From: Neotamlana laminarinivorans
GTDB taxonomy: Bacteria > Bacteroidota > Bacteroidia > Flavobacteriales > Flavobacteriaceae
Length of the DNA stretch: 64,000 bases
Direction: 5' to 3'
Assembly: GCF_020523925.1 (NCBI RefSeq)
Contig: NZ_JAJAPW010000003.1
Span: 496,001 to 560,000 of the forward strand
Under the pieces are notes generated by a model. That model saw only the letters and a list, made by a program, of their open reading frames with translations, was not told where the DNA came from and searched no databases. Position numbers and translations under genes: made by a program. This document shows, in pieces, positions 9,319 to 17,958 of this stretch. Each line of letters begins with the position of its first letter. The stretch's first letter is position 1.

Positions 9319-12027
9319 TTACTGTTTTAAAGTGAAATGATTTTTATAAACACGTCCGTCTTGTAAAGTTATGGCAAACCAATAATCGTCTGCAGGAAGC
9401 ACTTCGCCTTTATAGGTACCGTTCCAACCGCTTCCTGTAGGGTTTAATTCCTTTAAAAGTTTTCCGTATCTGTTAAATATGAGTATTTTAGTATTGGGTT
9501 GAAACATATCGGATACTCCATATATTTGCCAGGTATCGTTAATGCCATCGTTATTAGGTGTAAAATATTTTGGAAAACCGATGACCGAAACATCTTGAGA
9601 AACTTCACCACAATCATTTTCAATATCTTGAACATAAACGGTGTATATACCAGGAGAAACCTGAGTAAAGGTAGAACTGTTTTGGTAAGGGACCACTTCT
9701 TGGTTATCGCTGTTAAATAAGGCATATTGGTATTCGCCTTCACCAGAGGTAATAACAGTTATGGTATTGTTTGCAGAAGCATCCACAACTTCAATGCTGC
9801 TAATTTCTGCGATGTTTGAAGCTTCAACAGAAACAGTTCGTGCTTTTGAACAACCATTTGCGTTGGTTACTGTTACAACGTAATCTCCTACTTCGTTAAT
9901 TTGTATGTCGAAAGTACTTTCTCCAGTAGACCAACTATAAGTATAATCTGTGGTATTACCTTCTAGAATTCCGGCATTTATGGTAATGGGTTCTGGATAA
10001 AAATTTAAACAATAAGAAGTAATTTCTTCTGTTGTAAGTTGTGGTAGTTTGTTAACGGTAAGTTCGACTTCATTAATACCGTAACAATTGTTATCATTTT
10101 CTGTTCTGGCATAAATAATTTGAGAATATGGAGTGGTGTTGGTATACGAGGTGTTTAATTCGTTTGTTTCAAGAAGTGCATCATTATAAGTTTCAAAATA
10201 TCGAATGTTTAAATCTTGCGGGTGCCCGTTAAGTATAAGATTGTCGGCTTCACTTAAATCGAAAATATGTAACCCATCTTCAATGCCATCATCATCACAA
10301 GTAGCAGGTAAGCTTACATGGTTGGCTTGGGTTATACTTACACTAAGGGTTAATTCAGCAACGCTATAGCAGCCTGTATTGTTGTTTATAACTTCGGCAT
10401 AAACAATTTGAGGATTGGAGGTATTATAATAAGCATCTGGTTCAATTTTAACGGTTCTGCTAGAATCGCTATAAAATAGGAGGCTTCTATCAGTTTCAAA
10501 GTTTGCTAATTCGTTTTCAGCTTCAGTTAAATTAAAAAGTGTGAGCCCATCCGAAAGCCCATCTTCATCACATTGTAAAAGGGTTATATTGTTTACTGTC
10601 GGGTTTTCATTTAAAGTAACAAAAGCAAAACCTTCTAAAGCACAATCACCGTTGTTAGGTTCTATATAGACTTCGTATCGCCCTTGCTGAGAAACTTCTA
10701 AGTCAAAATCAGATTCCGGTAAAGTTGTGCCATCAAAAGTCCATACATAATCTGCTCCTGGAATGTCTTCAGCAGTAAGTGTATACGATGTGCCTTCACA
10801 AAGCACCAAGCTGTTGGTTGATTCACCATTTTTAATTATATCAATCTCTGTATTAAAAAATGAAGAAACAAAAGGGGGTAAGCCTTGAGTGGATAGTCCA
10901 GAAGATAAACTAATGGCATTATGATTATAATAAGCCCCTGTACCAATAGTATTAGGGTTTTCTATTACACCTAGAAAAGGTAATCCGGTTAAATAGGTGG
11001 CGCTTAAGGCTCTGTAAATTTTACCATTAGGCCCAAGTTGCAATCCGCCTCTATATAACTGTCGGTTATCAAGAGTAACTTCTGAGCTTATAATATTGGC
11101 TTCATTTAAGTTATATTGAACTAAAATGCCATTATGTGTGTTAGGGTTTTCGCTATCTGAGCCAAAATAGTCATTAGAATACGTGGTGTAAAGTAGTTGA
11201 CTATTGGGTGAAAATTCCACGCCATACGGTTGGTAATCGCCACCAGAAGATCTAATTAGGTTCTGGTTGCTAACTTTTCCGGTTAAGGTATCGAAATCAT
11301 AAAGGTATAAACCATAATCTACACTGGCACAAGCCATTTTTGTGCCATCTGGAGAAAGTTTTAAATAGCCCCGGCCTTCGTTGATATTTAGGTCGCTGAA
11401 TGTTGAAGTAACGGCTTTGGTATTTACGCCACTCGCATTGATCTCGAAGGCATAAAAAGTGTCATACGGTGTGCCAACTCCAGATTGTGCAGCAAAGGTA
11501 ACTACCCAATAGGTGTCATCTACACAATCTTTTAAAACCGCAGTAACTTTTTCTGAGCATTCATCAACTAGATTAATGTTTTTTGAAGTTACAGAGCCTA
11601 ATCCACCATCTAAACTCATATCTACTATAGAGTAATTTAATCCTAAATTTACCGGACTACTTTGCGTAATTTGGTCATCTACAGTAAAAATGTAGTAAAT
11701 GTTAGGGTCTTGAGGTTTAGGAACAATAATGGCAGATTGTGTACTCGACGAATCGCCCAATAAGCTATAACCGTTATCCATAACAGTATGTGTACTATTG
11801 TAAACGATTGAGCCATCTGTATAAAAGAGTAAATTGCCATTCTCGTCTGAAATGGATGTACAACCTTCAAGGGTATTTATACTTCCATCGCCTAATGCTG
11901 TAACATCTCCAGTGGTAGTATTAAAATTAATTCCTGCATTTTGTCCGAAATACCAATTAGCAGCTTCGTTTTGCGAAAAAATAAATTGAATGGATAAAAT
12001 GAACAGAGTAGTGTATAGTATCTTCAT
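9319..12027 (-). CDS. T9SS type B secreted protein with beta-propeller-like N-terminal domain
   Basis: A 902-residue protein with a signal peptide (MKILYTTLFILSIQFIFSQ). Residues 20-400 look like a beta-propeller found in many flavobacterial T9SS cargo proteins: ANWYFGQNAGINF, DENGNLLFYTDG, LKLSPDGTKMACAS and VEFSPNSQLLYTTY recur as blade-like strands. A PKD-like segment follows (ADYVWTFDGTTLP), then two Cys-Asp repeats (CDEDGLSDG, CDDDGIEDG), an Ig-like unit, a SprB-like unit and the type B sorting domain (PKYFTPNNDGINDTWQIYG). It is the first of four similar genes transcribed leftwards and lies 30 bases after an ABC permease gene. The C-terminal ~400 residues closely parallel those of the next gene. 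Probable location is the cell surface; function unknown. Confidence 0.88.
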   Translation of the reverse strand: MKILYTTLFILSIQFIFSQNEAANWYFGQNAGINFNTTTGDVTALGDGSINTLEGCTSISDENGNLLFYTDGSIVYNSTHTVMDNGYSLLGDSSSTQSAIIVPKPQDPNIYYIFTVDDQITQSSPVNLGLNYSIVDMSLDGGLGSVTSKNINLVDECSEKVTAVLKDCVDDTYWVVTFAAQSGVGTPYDTFYAFEINASGVNTKAVTSTFSDLNINEGRGYLKLSPDGTKMACASVDYGLYLYDFDTLTGKVSNQNLIRSSGGDYQPYGVEFSPNSQLLYTTYSNDYFGSDSENPNTHNGILVQYNLNEANIISSEVTLDNRQLYRGGLQLGPNGKIYRALSATYLTGLPFLGVIENPNTIGTGAYYNHNAISLSSGLSTQGLPPFVSSFFNTEIDIIKNGESTNSLVLCEGTSYTLTAEDIPGADYVWTFDGTTLPESDFDLEVSQQGRYEVYIEPNNGDCALEGFAFVTLNENPTVNNITLLQCDEDGLSDGLTLFNLTEAENELANFETDRSLLFYSDSSRTVKIEPDAYYNTSNPQIVYAEVINNNTGCYSVAELTLSVSITQANHVSLPATCDDDGIEDGLHIFDLSEADNLILNGHPQDLNIRYFETYNDALLETNELNTSYTNTTPYSQIIYARTENDNNCYGINEVELTVNKLPQLTTEEITSYCLNFYPEPITINAGILEGNTTDYTYSWSTGESTFDIQINEVGDYVVTVTNANGCSKARTVSVEASNIAEISSIEVVDASANNTITVITSGEGEYQYALFNSDNQEVVPYQNSSTFTQVSPGIYTVYVQDIENDCGEVSQDVSVIGFPKYFTPNNDGINDTWQIYGVSDMFQPNTKILIFNRYGKLLKELNPTGSGWNGTYKGEVLPADDYWFAITLQDGRVYKNHFTLKQ

Positions 12028-12057
12028 CTTTTATGATAGCGGTTGCTACCAAAGATA

Positions 12058-12882
12058 TTATAAATCTCGTAGTTTTAATAATCTATAAGATAAAAACACA
12101 AATAAACCCGTCCAGCCTAAAACTATAAGCATTTCATGCCAATGTACTGCATAATCGTAAACCAATTCTGTTTTTTCAGGAAATTTACTCATAGCAATGC
12201 GCTGAAAAGGTTGGTCGATAAGTTTATACATGGCTTTAAGCGGAAAAAAGTTTTGAATTTTTTCTGCGAACTGATGATCGGATTGCCAAGTGATTAAACC
12301 AAAAATAATCCATTCTAAAATGTAAAGAATAAATAAGAAGGCCAATGCAAATGCCGATCGCTTAACAAGCATACCAAAAAATAGACACAAACTAAAAAAG
12401 CCGACTAATTTTATAAAATAGGCCAGTAAAAAATTGGTTTGTTGAATGATTATAGAGAACTCGTTATAACTCGAGTAATACAAGCCAATACAAAGTGAAA
12501 TTAATGCAATTAAAACCGTTGAAACCAAAGAAAAGAATACAATGGTATAAAATTTAGAAAGTATAAATTCTTTTTTACTTAAGCCATCAATAAGGTTTTG
12601 CTTTAAAGTTTTATTACTGTATTCGTTACCAATCATACTTACCACAACAATTGCAAAAAAGAATTTAAATTGCGATGAAAAAAAGGTGGTTAAATGCCAA
12701 ATTATAGGGAAATTGAAAACACCTAATTCGCCTAATTCTAAAGTAAAAAAACCGAAAACATTTATTTTTAACGATGAAAGAAGGATAACAAAAAATGGTA
12801 GTATAAACGATACAAAAATTAATATTTTACTAGTGCGGTTTAATAATAACTTTTGTAGTTCTAGATTTAAAAGTCGAAGCAT
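12058..12882 (-). CDS. ABC-2 type transporter permease
   Basis: A 274-residue integral membrane protein with about six predicted helices (for example ILIFVSFILPFFVILLSS, FFSLVSTVLIALISLCIGLY, SAFALAFLFILYILEWIIFG and a final MLIVLGWTGLFVFLSY). The sequence GNEYSNKTLKQNLIDGLSKK near residue 85 is the conserved cytoplasmic segment of ABC-2 permeases. It starts seven bases after the stop of an ATP-binding subunit, so the two form a transporter. The exported substrate cannot be read from the sequence. Its end is 30 bases from the first T9SS protein gene, so read-through into that group is possible. Confidence 0.88.
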   Translation of the reverse strand: MLRLLNLELQKLLLNRTSKILIFVSFILPFFVILLSSLKINVFGFFTLELGELGVFNFPIIWHLTTFFSSQFKFFFAIVVVSMIGNEYSNKTLKQNLIDGLSKKEFILSKFYTIVFFSLVSTVLIALISLCIGLYYSSYNEFSIIIQQTNFLLAYFIKLVGFFSLCLFFGMLVKRSAFALAFLFILYILEWIIFGLITWQSDHQFAEKIQNFFPLKAMYKLIDQPFQRIAMSKFPEKTELVYDYAVHWHEMLIVLGWTGLFVFLSYRLLKLRDL

Positions 12883-12889
12883 GATGCGG

Positions 12890-13792
12890 TTAGTTTTTGG
12901 TGTTGTCTGTTAATTGTAAAAATTGTTCTTCTAGGCTTTCCTTACGTTGCACAAGATGAGTTAAAATAATGCCCTTATCAAATAAAAATTTATTGAACGC
13001 ATCCGATGGCATAGGTGCTTTTAAAAATGCGGTAACTAAATCATCATTAGTTTTTATGCTGGTAAATAGGTCACTATTTTTAAGCGTAGTTATTAGTAGC
13101 TCCTGGTTATTACACTTAAGCTCGAAGAAGCCATGGCTAGAAATCATTTCATCTACACGACCAGAGTATAATTTTACACCCTTACGAAGAACCACAACAT
13201 GCGAGCAAACTTTCTCAACTTCATCAAGTAAATGCGAGGCCAATAATATAGTGGTGCCCTGTGCAGCAATTTGCTTTATAATTTCCCTAATTTGATGAAT
13301 ACCTTGAGGGTCTAAACCATTTGTGGGTTCATCTAAAATTAAAATTTCAGGATCGTTTAATAGTGCAGAAGCAATAGCTAAACGCTGTTTCATACCTAAC
13401 GAATAGGTTTTAAACTTACTGTTTTTACGTTCTAAAAGTCCAACAATATCTAGTTTTTCCTCAATTTTACTTTCGTTAACACCTTTAATTTTACAAACTA
13501 GTTTTAGGTTTTGTTCGGCGGTCATGTACGGGTAAAAGTTTGGCCGTTCAATAATGGCGCCAACTTTTTTTAAAGCATCGTGGGTTGAGGTGCTGCCGTT
13601 AAACCAATTAAAATCGCCAGAGGTTTTATTAACGACATTGAGTACGATGCCTAAGGTTGTAGATTTTCCGCTGCCGTTAGGGCCTAAAATACCATAAACG
13701 TTCCCTTTTTTAATGGTAAACGACAGGTTGTTTACAGCGGTTAAATTGCCAAATTTTTTAGTGAGGTTGTTAATTGTAAGAATGGATTCCAA
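12890..13792 (-). CDS. ABC transporter ATP-binding protein
   Basis: A 300-residue ATPase subunit. It has Walker A GPNGSGKS at 37-44, signature SLGMKQR at 131-137, Walker B LILDEPTNGLDP at 151-162 and a switch His in LLASHLLDEVEKV. The C-terminal ~85 residues are the extension usual in this exporter subfamily (CcmA/NatA-like). The start appears to be TTG (read from 13792): an in-frame stop lies nine codons upstream and there is no ATG before the first beta-strand, SILTINNLTKKF. It energises the permease encoded directly downstream. The substrate is unknown; related pairs export peptides, ions or drugs. Confidence 0.9.
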   Translation of the reverse strand: MESILTINNLTKKFGNLTAVNNLSFTIKKGNVYGILGPNGSGKSTTLGIVLNVVNKTSGDFNWFNGSTSTHDALKKVGAIIERPNFYPYMTAEQNLKLVCKIKGVNESKIEEKLDIVGLLERKNSKFKTYSLGMKQRLAIASALLNDPEILILDEPTNGLDPQGIHQIREIIKQIAAQGTTILLASHLLDEVEKVCSHVVVLRKGVKLYSGRVDEMISSHGFFELKCNNQELLITTLKNSDLFTSIKTNDDLVTAFLKAPMPSDAFNKFLFDKGIILTHLVQRKESLEEQFLQLTDNTKN

Positions 13793-13807
13793 ACTGTAAG
13801 TGGTTTG

Positions 13808-13828
13808 TTTATCAAATTAATTGATAAA
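13808..13828. repeat. Inverted repeat in the divergent promoter region
   Basis: TTTATCAA and TTGATAAA form a perfect 8-bp inverted repeat around a 5-base spacer. It is placed 16 bases upstream of the TTG start of the ABC ATPase gene and about 85 bases upstream of the divergent gene at 13914. The position suits an operator for the ABC genes; the binding protein is unknown. Confidence 0.35.
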
Positions 13829-13913
13829 AGTTAGTTTGAAAATAAGACGACAGGTGCTAGTTTTTGTTACACGAAAATTAAAATGCTTTGTAATTTTTAA
13901 ATAACTTTACCCT

Positions 13914-14975
13914 ATGCAAGATTTAAAAATTTCAAAGAAAAAGCCTTCGTTTCGAATAACGATACAGTTAAATAACTATTTATCAAAATATAATCGTAAT
14001 ATAAAAATTCCTATTTTTTATGATGATTTATTACGTTTTCAAGGTTCGATTGTAGTGTATGACAAAGACGATAACGATACACTTTGGATTCGTGTTTATT
14101 ATAATGAATTTGAACGCGAAGAAATAGATTTAGCTTTAAAAAAGGTGTATACCATTTTACATTCTGATGGAAATGAAAATACAATTCCGTTTTTAAGTGT
14201 CGATGCCATTGATTATTGCACCTTTGGAAACTCTAAGCCATTTAGAATAAAAGTGCGAAATATTTTAAATGATAATTACACGTATTTTTATGTGAAAACA
14301 GCTGATGCTTCTCGGGTGTATGGTTTGGAGTTAGAACATATGTTGTCGCCATATAACCTAAATTTTTTGGTGTACAACGATACCTTAATTGAAGAGCACA
14401 TTGCGGGAATTCCAGGCGATGAGTTTATAAAAAATCATTTAGATAAGTGTGATAAATCTGAAAAATCGCAAATAGCTAAAGAATTTGTGAAGTTTAACGA
14501 ACGTTGCATGATTAGGCTTTTAGGCGATATGCGTTCGTATAACTACGTTATAGTGCCAACACACGATTTTGATCATGTGGTCTATAAAATTAGAGCTATA
14601 GATTTCGACCAACAATCTTATGAAGGGAAGTTTAATATTTACAGACCACAGTTTTTTAAAGAAAATTTAAAAATGGTGGAATTGGTATCAAGTAGCATGC
14701 AAAAACTGTCTATTGGACAGTATAAAACGGAAGAACGTTCAATTTTAGTAAAGCGATTAAAAAGTTATAATAATAGAATTACTAGACTTTTAGATTGCAT
14801 GCAAAACGATTCTATTTCTAGCCAAGAGAACATAGCAATATTAACCTCTAAGATTTTTGAATATACGCACGATGTTAATTTTAAACACTGCAAAAGCATG
14901 GGCGAAATTTTAAAATACTCGTTGGAGTTTTTAACGCGAAATTATGAAAATGTAAATTTAGATAAGCTAAAATAG
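13914..14975 (+). CDS. Conserved hypothetical protein with kinase-like sequence pattern
   Basis: A 353-residue protein that I cannot assign to a named family. The pattern of a protein-kinase/aminoglycoside-phosphotransferase fold can be read in it. There is a candidate beta3 lysine in FYVKTAD (K128), an acidic helix LELEHML (139-145) and a hinge-like segment LIEEHIAGIPGDEF (158-171). A catalytic-loop-like GDMRSYN follows (204-210, Asp205 and Asn210), then IDFDQ (229-233) in the place of a metal-binding DFG. The C-terminal third is helical and has no recognisable motif. No signal peptide or membrane segment is visible, so it should be cytoplasmic. It stands alone, divergent from an ABC transporter and convergent with the next gene seven bases away. 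A TAnnTTTA box ends only four bases before the ATG. The kinase assignment is inference from motif order. Confidence 0.8.
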   Translation: MQDLKISKKKPSFRITIQLNNYLSKYNRNIKIPIFYDDLLRFQGSIVVYDKDDNDTLWIRVYYNEFEREEIDLALKKVYTILHSDGNENTIPFLSVDAIDYCTFGNSKPFRIKVRNILNDNYTYFYVKTADASRVYGLELEHMLSPYNLNFLVYNDTLIEEHIAGIPGDEFIKNHLDKCDKSEKSQIAKEFVKFNERCMIRLLGDMRSYNYVIVPTHDFDHVVYKIRAIDFDQQSYEGKFNIYRPQFFKENLKMVELVSSSMQKLSIGQYKTEERSILVKRLKSYNNRITRLLDCMQNDSISSQENIAILTSKIFEYTHDVNFKHCKSMGEILKYSLEFLTRNYENVNLDKLK

Positions 14976-14982
14976 ATGTAGG

Positions 14983-15501
14983 CTAATTCCAGTGCTCGTC
15001 AAAATCTAAATTATCGTAATCATCAATATCAAGTCCGTCTTCAAAGTCGTTAAACTCATCGTCTAAATTATCGGCTTCAAATTGTCGGTCTGGAGCATGA
15101 TCAGGAACTTGACCTTGAACAAACATAAGGTTTGGGTAGTCATGCCCTTCGGTTTCTTCAACAATTTCAGCTAATTCCACATAAAAAGTCCACATACTTA
15201 AAAAGTCGTAAACGTAAATAAGTTTAGTTTGTGCCTCGTGTACTACGCTATCAATTGAGGTTTCGTTCATTAAACGCGCAGAACCATCATCACTTAAATC
15301 GAATAGCGAAATTTCTTCACCTTGTTCCCAAGCATCATTACTTAGGTAAAAGGAAGCCATTTCACTACCATCAAACCCAAACGATTGGGTAATAATATTG
15401 TGTAATTCTTCAAGCGAATCGGTTTCGCGAATTTCTAAATCACGAAAAACATCTTCATCACTAGTATCGTTGTCTAGTATAACTCTAAACCTGTAAATCA
15501 T
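14983..15501 (-). CDS. Plasmid pRiA4b ORF-3-like family protein
   Basis: A 172-residue acidic protein. The N-terminal half fits the pRiA4b ORF-3-like fold (IYRFRVILDN, ETDSLEELHNIITQSFGFD, MASFYLSNDAW), a family also annotated as IS1096 TnpR-like passenger proteins. The last 40 residues are almost all Asp/Glu/Asn (DNLDDEFNDFEDGLDIDD). The YVYDFLSMWTFYVELAEI segment is the usual continuation of the family. There is no transposase or resolvase nearby, so a mobile-element role is not supported. The molecular function is unknown; the family occurs as a chromosomal single gene in many Bacteroidota. Confidence 0.75.
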   Translation of the reverse strand: MIYRFRVILDNDTSDEDVFRDLEIRETDSLEELHNIITQSFGFDGSEMASFYLSNDAWEQGEEISLFDLSDDGSARLMNETSIDSVVHEAQTKLIYVYDFLSMWTFYVELAEIVEETEGHDYPNLMFVQGQVPDHAPDRQFEADNLDDEFNDFEDGLDIDDYDNLDFDEHWN

Positions 15502-15552
15502 GGTAATAATTTAAAGTGCAAATGTAAAGTTTTTTAATTCATTTTTCTTGAT

Positions 15553-16350
15553 CTACTCTTTATTATTTAACAGGTATTGTTTTATAAAATGATTGTTAAT
15601 ATACAAATCAACTTTTTGATCTGTTTTTAATACTATTTTTATAGGCAACAAGACTTTCTGGTTATGTTTTCCCTTCTTTTTTTCTTGACACAAAGTGTAA
15701 TCGAAAGCAAACTCTTGAGAAAATAAGTTACCTGTTTTAGTAGAAATACACTGAAATTCAATTGTGTTAGTAAATCTTGGAATATCCCTTAAATCATTTT
15801 GGTTATTGATAGGATTTACATTCTTGTTTTCATCTAGTTCAATAGTTGTGGTGAGATTTTTGAATTTTGTGTCATTTTTAAAAGAAATACGGCGTATGAT
15901 GGGGGTAACGTCTGCATCGGTTTTTATTTCTATTTGACACGAACTGTAATTCTCGTTGTGATAACGTATTGCGTTGTAATGATTAGTGATATATACAGCC
16001 AATAAACTACCTATTACCATTAAAGCAATTATACTTAAAGAAACTCCATAAACTATTTTGGGAGTATGGACTTTGCTTAAATAACAAACTAAACAAAAAC
16101 CACAAAGAAATATAGAAAACATTAAAAAGGTTGGGCTAATATATTCTAAGGAGTTTATACTGTGGTTAGAGCCATTTGGTGTTGCATGCTTTAGCCCAAC
16201 ATAAAGAAATGAAATAACAAATGAAATGAAACCTGTAACAACTATAGCGGCTGACCAATGTATAAATCGTAAAAATAACCACTGAATACCAGCAACAATT
16301 AGTGTTAAAATAATTAATGCAACTAGTATCACCTTACTATCTTCACTCAT
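15553..16350 (-). CDS. Hypothetical membrane protein with C-terminal soluble domain
   Basis: I do not recognise this 265-residue protein. The N-terminal half holds four predicted membrane helices: VILVALIILTLIVAGIQWLF, AAIVVTGFISFVISFLYVGL, FLMFSIFLCGFCLVCYL and IVYGVSLSIIALMVIGSLLA. The C-terminal half (about 135-265) is hydrophilic and probably beta-rich, ending NHFIKQYLLNNKE. An unusually long perfect inverted repeat starts 12 bases upstream of its ATG. It lies between the ORF-3-like gene and heme A synthase on the same strand, with gaps of 51 and 137 bases, so it is probably its own unit. Confidence 0.65.
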   Translation of the reverse strand: MSEDSKVILVALIILTLIVAGIQWLFLRFIHWSAAIVVTGFISFVISFLYVGLKHATPNGSNHSINSLEYISPTFLMFSIFLCGFCLVCYLSKVHTPKIVYGVSLSIIALMVIGSLLAVYITNHYNAIRYHNENYSSCQIEIKTDADVTPIIRRISFKNDTKFKNLTTTIELDENKNVNPINNQNDLRDIPRFTNTIEFQCISTKTGNLFSQEFAFDYTLCQEKKKGKHNQKVLLPIKIVLKTDQKVDLYINNHFIKQYLLNNKE

Positions 16351-16361
16351 ATTTATTTGAA

Positions 16362-16409
16362 TTAATTTTGAATAAACCTATTATTCAGGATTAGTTTATT
16401 CAAAATTAA
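16362..16409. repeat. Perfect 16-bp inverted repeat upstream of a membrane protein gene
   Basis: TTAATTTTGAATAAAC (16362-16377) and GTTTATTCAAAATTAA (16394-16409) are exact reverse complements around a 16-base loop. The loop itself contains TTATTCAGGA, a partial third copy of the TTATTCA core. The element lies 12 bases before the ATG at 16350 and 78 bases after the end of the heme A synthase gene. It lacks a GC-rich stem and a T-tract, so it fits an operator or a 5'-UTR hairpin better than a terminator. Confidence 0.6.
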
Positions 16410-16487
16410 ATGTATGTGCGTATTTAAAATACACTGTTTTCAGTTAAAATATGATTTTAATAGTAAATCAAAAGTTTTTCAATAATA

Positions 16488-17504
16488 TTATTTTGTAAAC
16501 CTGTGTAGCGTAAATGTGATAGCGGTTAACAAGAAAAATGCACCTATTTGATGCGCAACACCTAACCAAACCGGAACCTGAAGCATTATAGTTAATACGC
16601 CTAGTACAAATTGAAAAAATACAATAATTAAAATGCTATTTATTGCTCGATTTTGAGGTAAGGTTAAAATAAGTTTTCTAGATTTCACATAAACTATCAC
16701 TACAAATGCTACAACGATATACGCCAAACAACGATGTACAAATTGCACCCCACTTTTACCTTCTATAAAGTTTTTTATAAGCGGACTTTGTTCAATATAA
16801 ACGGTTTCGTGCATAAATTTACCTTCGCTCATTAAAGGCCAGTGGTTGTGAATAAAACCAGCATCTAAACCGGCAACAAAGGCACCGTAAATAATTTGCA
16901 AAACTATTATAAGGTAGGTTAAGCGTACAAGGTTTCTAAACGGAATATTGATGTCTTTTTTATTGGGGTAAATTAAATCTAAAGCCACCCAAAAGGTATA
17001 GGCAAAGGTTAAAAAAGCGGTAGTTAAATGCGCAGCAAGCCTAAAGTGACTAACATCAGGATTATCAACTAAACCACTTTTTACCATATACCAACCTAAA
17101 AAGCCTTGAAAAGCGCCCATGCACATTAAAATAATAGCTTTTTTAATGGTGGGTTTACTAAGTTGTTTCGTAATTAAAAAATAAACAAATGGCAGAAAAA
17201 ACACTAAACCTATAAAGCGACCAATAACACGGTGTAGCCATTCCCAGAAGTAAATATCTTTAAAATCTTGAAGATTAAAATGAGTGTTAAGTTTTTGATA
17301 TTCTGGATATTGTTGGTATAGCTCAAAAGCGTCTTGCCATTCGGTGTCATTCATTGGAGGGATAGTTCCCGAAATAAGTTTGTAATTAGATATGGATAAA
17401 CCAGAATGTGTTAATCGTGTGATACCACCAACAATAACCATGATGAAAATTAAAACACACCCAGTGAATAACCAATAAATGACTTTTTTGTTGTCTTTTT
17501 TCAT
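16488..17504 (-). CDS. ctaA: Heme A synthase (COX15/CtaA family)
   Basis: A 338-residue membrane protein with about eight helices that oxidises the C8 methyl of heme O to make heme A for aa3-type cytochrome oxidase. Family marks are VGGITRLTHSGLSI at 25-38, EWLHRVIGRFIGL near 88-100, HLTTAFLTFAYTF, a central HNHWPLMSEGKF loop, FVHRCLAY and the late AHQIGAFFLL. The paired histidines (H of LHRVIG, HLTT, VHRCLAY and AHQIG) are the heme-ligand positions of the family. The ATG overlaps the stop of the upstream GNAT gene as ATGA. The oxidase genes themselves are not in the window. Confidence 0.93.
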   Translation of the reverse strand: MKKDNKKVIYWLFTGCVLIFIMVIVGGITRLTHSGLSISNYKLISGTIPPMNDTEWQDAFELYQQYPEYQKLNTHFNLQDFKDIYFWEWLHRVIGRFIGLVFFLPFVYFLITKQLSKPTIKKAIILMCMGAFQGFLGWYMVKSGLVDNPDVSHFRLAAHLTTAFLTFAYTFWVALDLIYPNKKDINIPFRNLVRLTYLIIVLQIIYGAFVAGLDAGFIHNHWPLMSEGKFMHETVYIEQSPLIKNFIEGKSGVQFVHRCLAYIVVAFVVIVYVKSRKLILTLPQNRAINSILIIVFFQFVLGVLTIMLQVPVWLGVAHQIGAFFLLTAITFTLHRFTK

Positions 17505-17956
17505 TTTTCAAAATCTTTTTTAAAACACACGCTGTTAACAATGTTTTTGTAGGGGCCAAAATTTGGGATAATTTTGTAATTATTTTTTTTGTAAAAACCA
17601 ACGGCTTCAATTTGCCTTTTTCCTGTTTCAAGAATGCTGGCCTTATAATGAAGTTCCTCGGCCCATTTCTCTAAATCATTCAAAATACGCGAAGCTATAT
17701 TTTTACCACGAGCTTCTGGCGATGTAAACATGCGTTTAATTTCAACCAAATTGTCATCGAATTGCTTAAAAGCGCCACAGCCCACAGGTTGATCATTTAA
17801 AAAAGCGACAATACAATGTTTTAAAACATCAATAGTATTGTATTGGTTGTAAAAATCATGCTCATCGCCATCAACAATCTTTAAATAATGGTCTAGCTGC
17901 TTAACCAAGGCCATAAAATCTGGGTTTCCCGAGTGAGTTCTTACAATTTTTAACAT
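17501..17956 (-). CDS. GNAT family N-acetyltransferase
   Basis: A 151-residue acetyltransferase. VGCGAFKQF is the beta4 strand and VEIKRMFTSPEARGKNIASRIL (about 91-112) is motif A, with the acetyl-CoA-binding R-G-K-N-I-A-S loop. The late strand KASILETGKRQIEAVGFYKKNNY is motif B. No substrate can be deduced; many such chromosomal enzymes act on small amines. It sits between the nucleotidyltransferase (gap of two bases) and heme A synthase (ATGA overlap), so these three genes look co-transcribed without an obvious functional link. Confidence 0.88.
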   Translation of the reverse strand: MLKIVRTHSGNPDFMALVKQLDHYLKIVDGDEHDFYNQYNTIDVLKHCIVAFLNDQPVGCGAFKQFDDNLVEIKRMFTSPEARGKNIASRILNDLEKWAEELHYKASILETGKRQIEAVGFYKKNNYKIIPNFGPYKNIVNSVCFKKDFEK

Positions 17957-17958
17957 GG

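Noticed and set aside
14983-15501. Mobile-element (resolvase/TnpR) reading of the pRiA4b ORF-3-like gene
   Set aside because: No transposase, terminal inverted repeats or target-site duplications were found around it.
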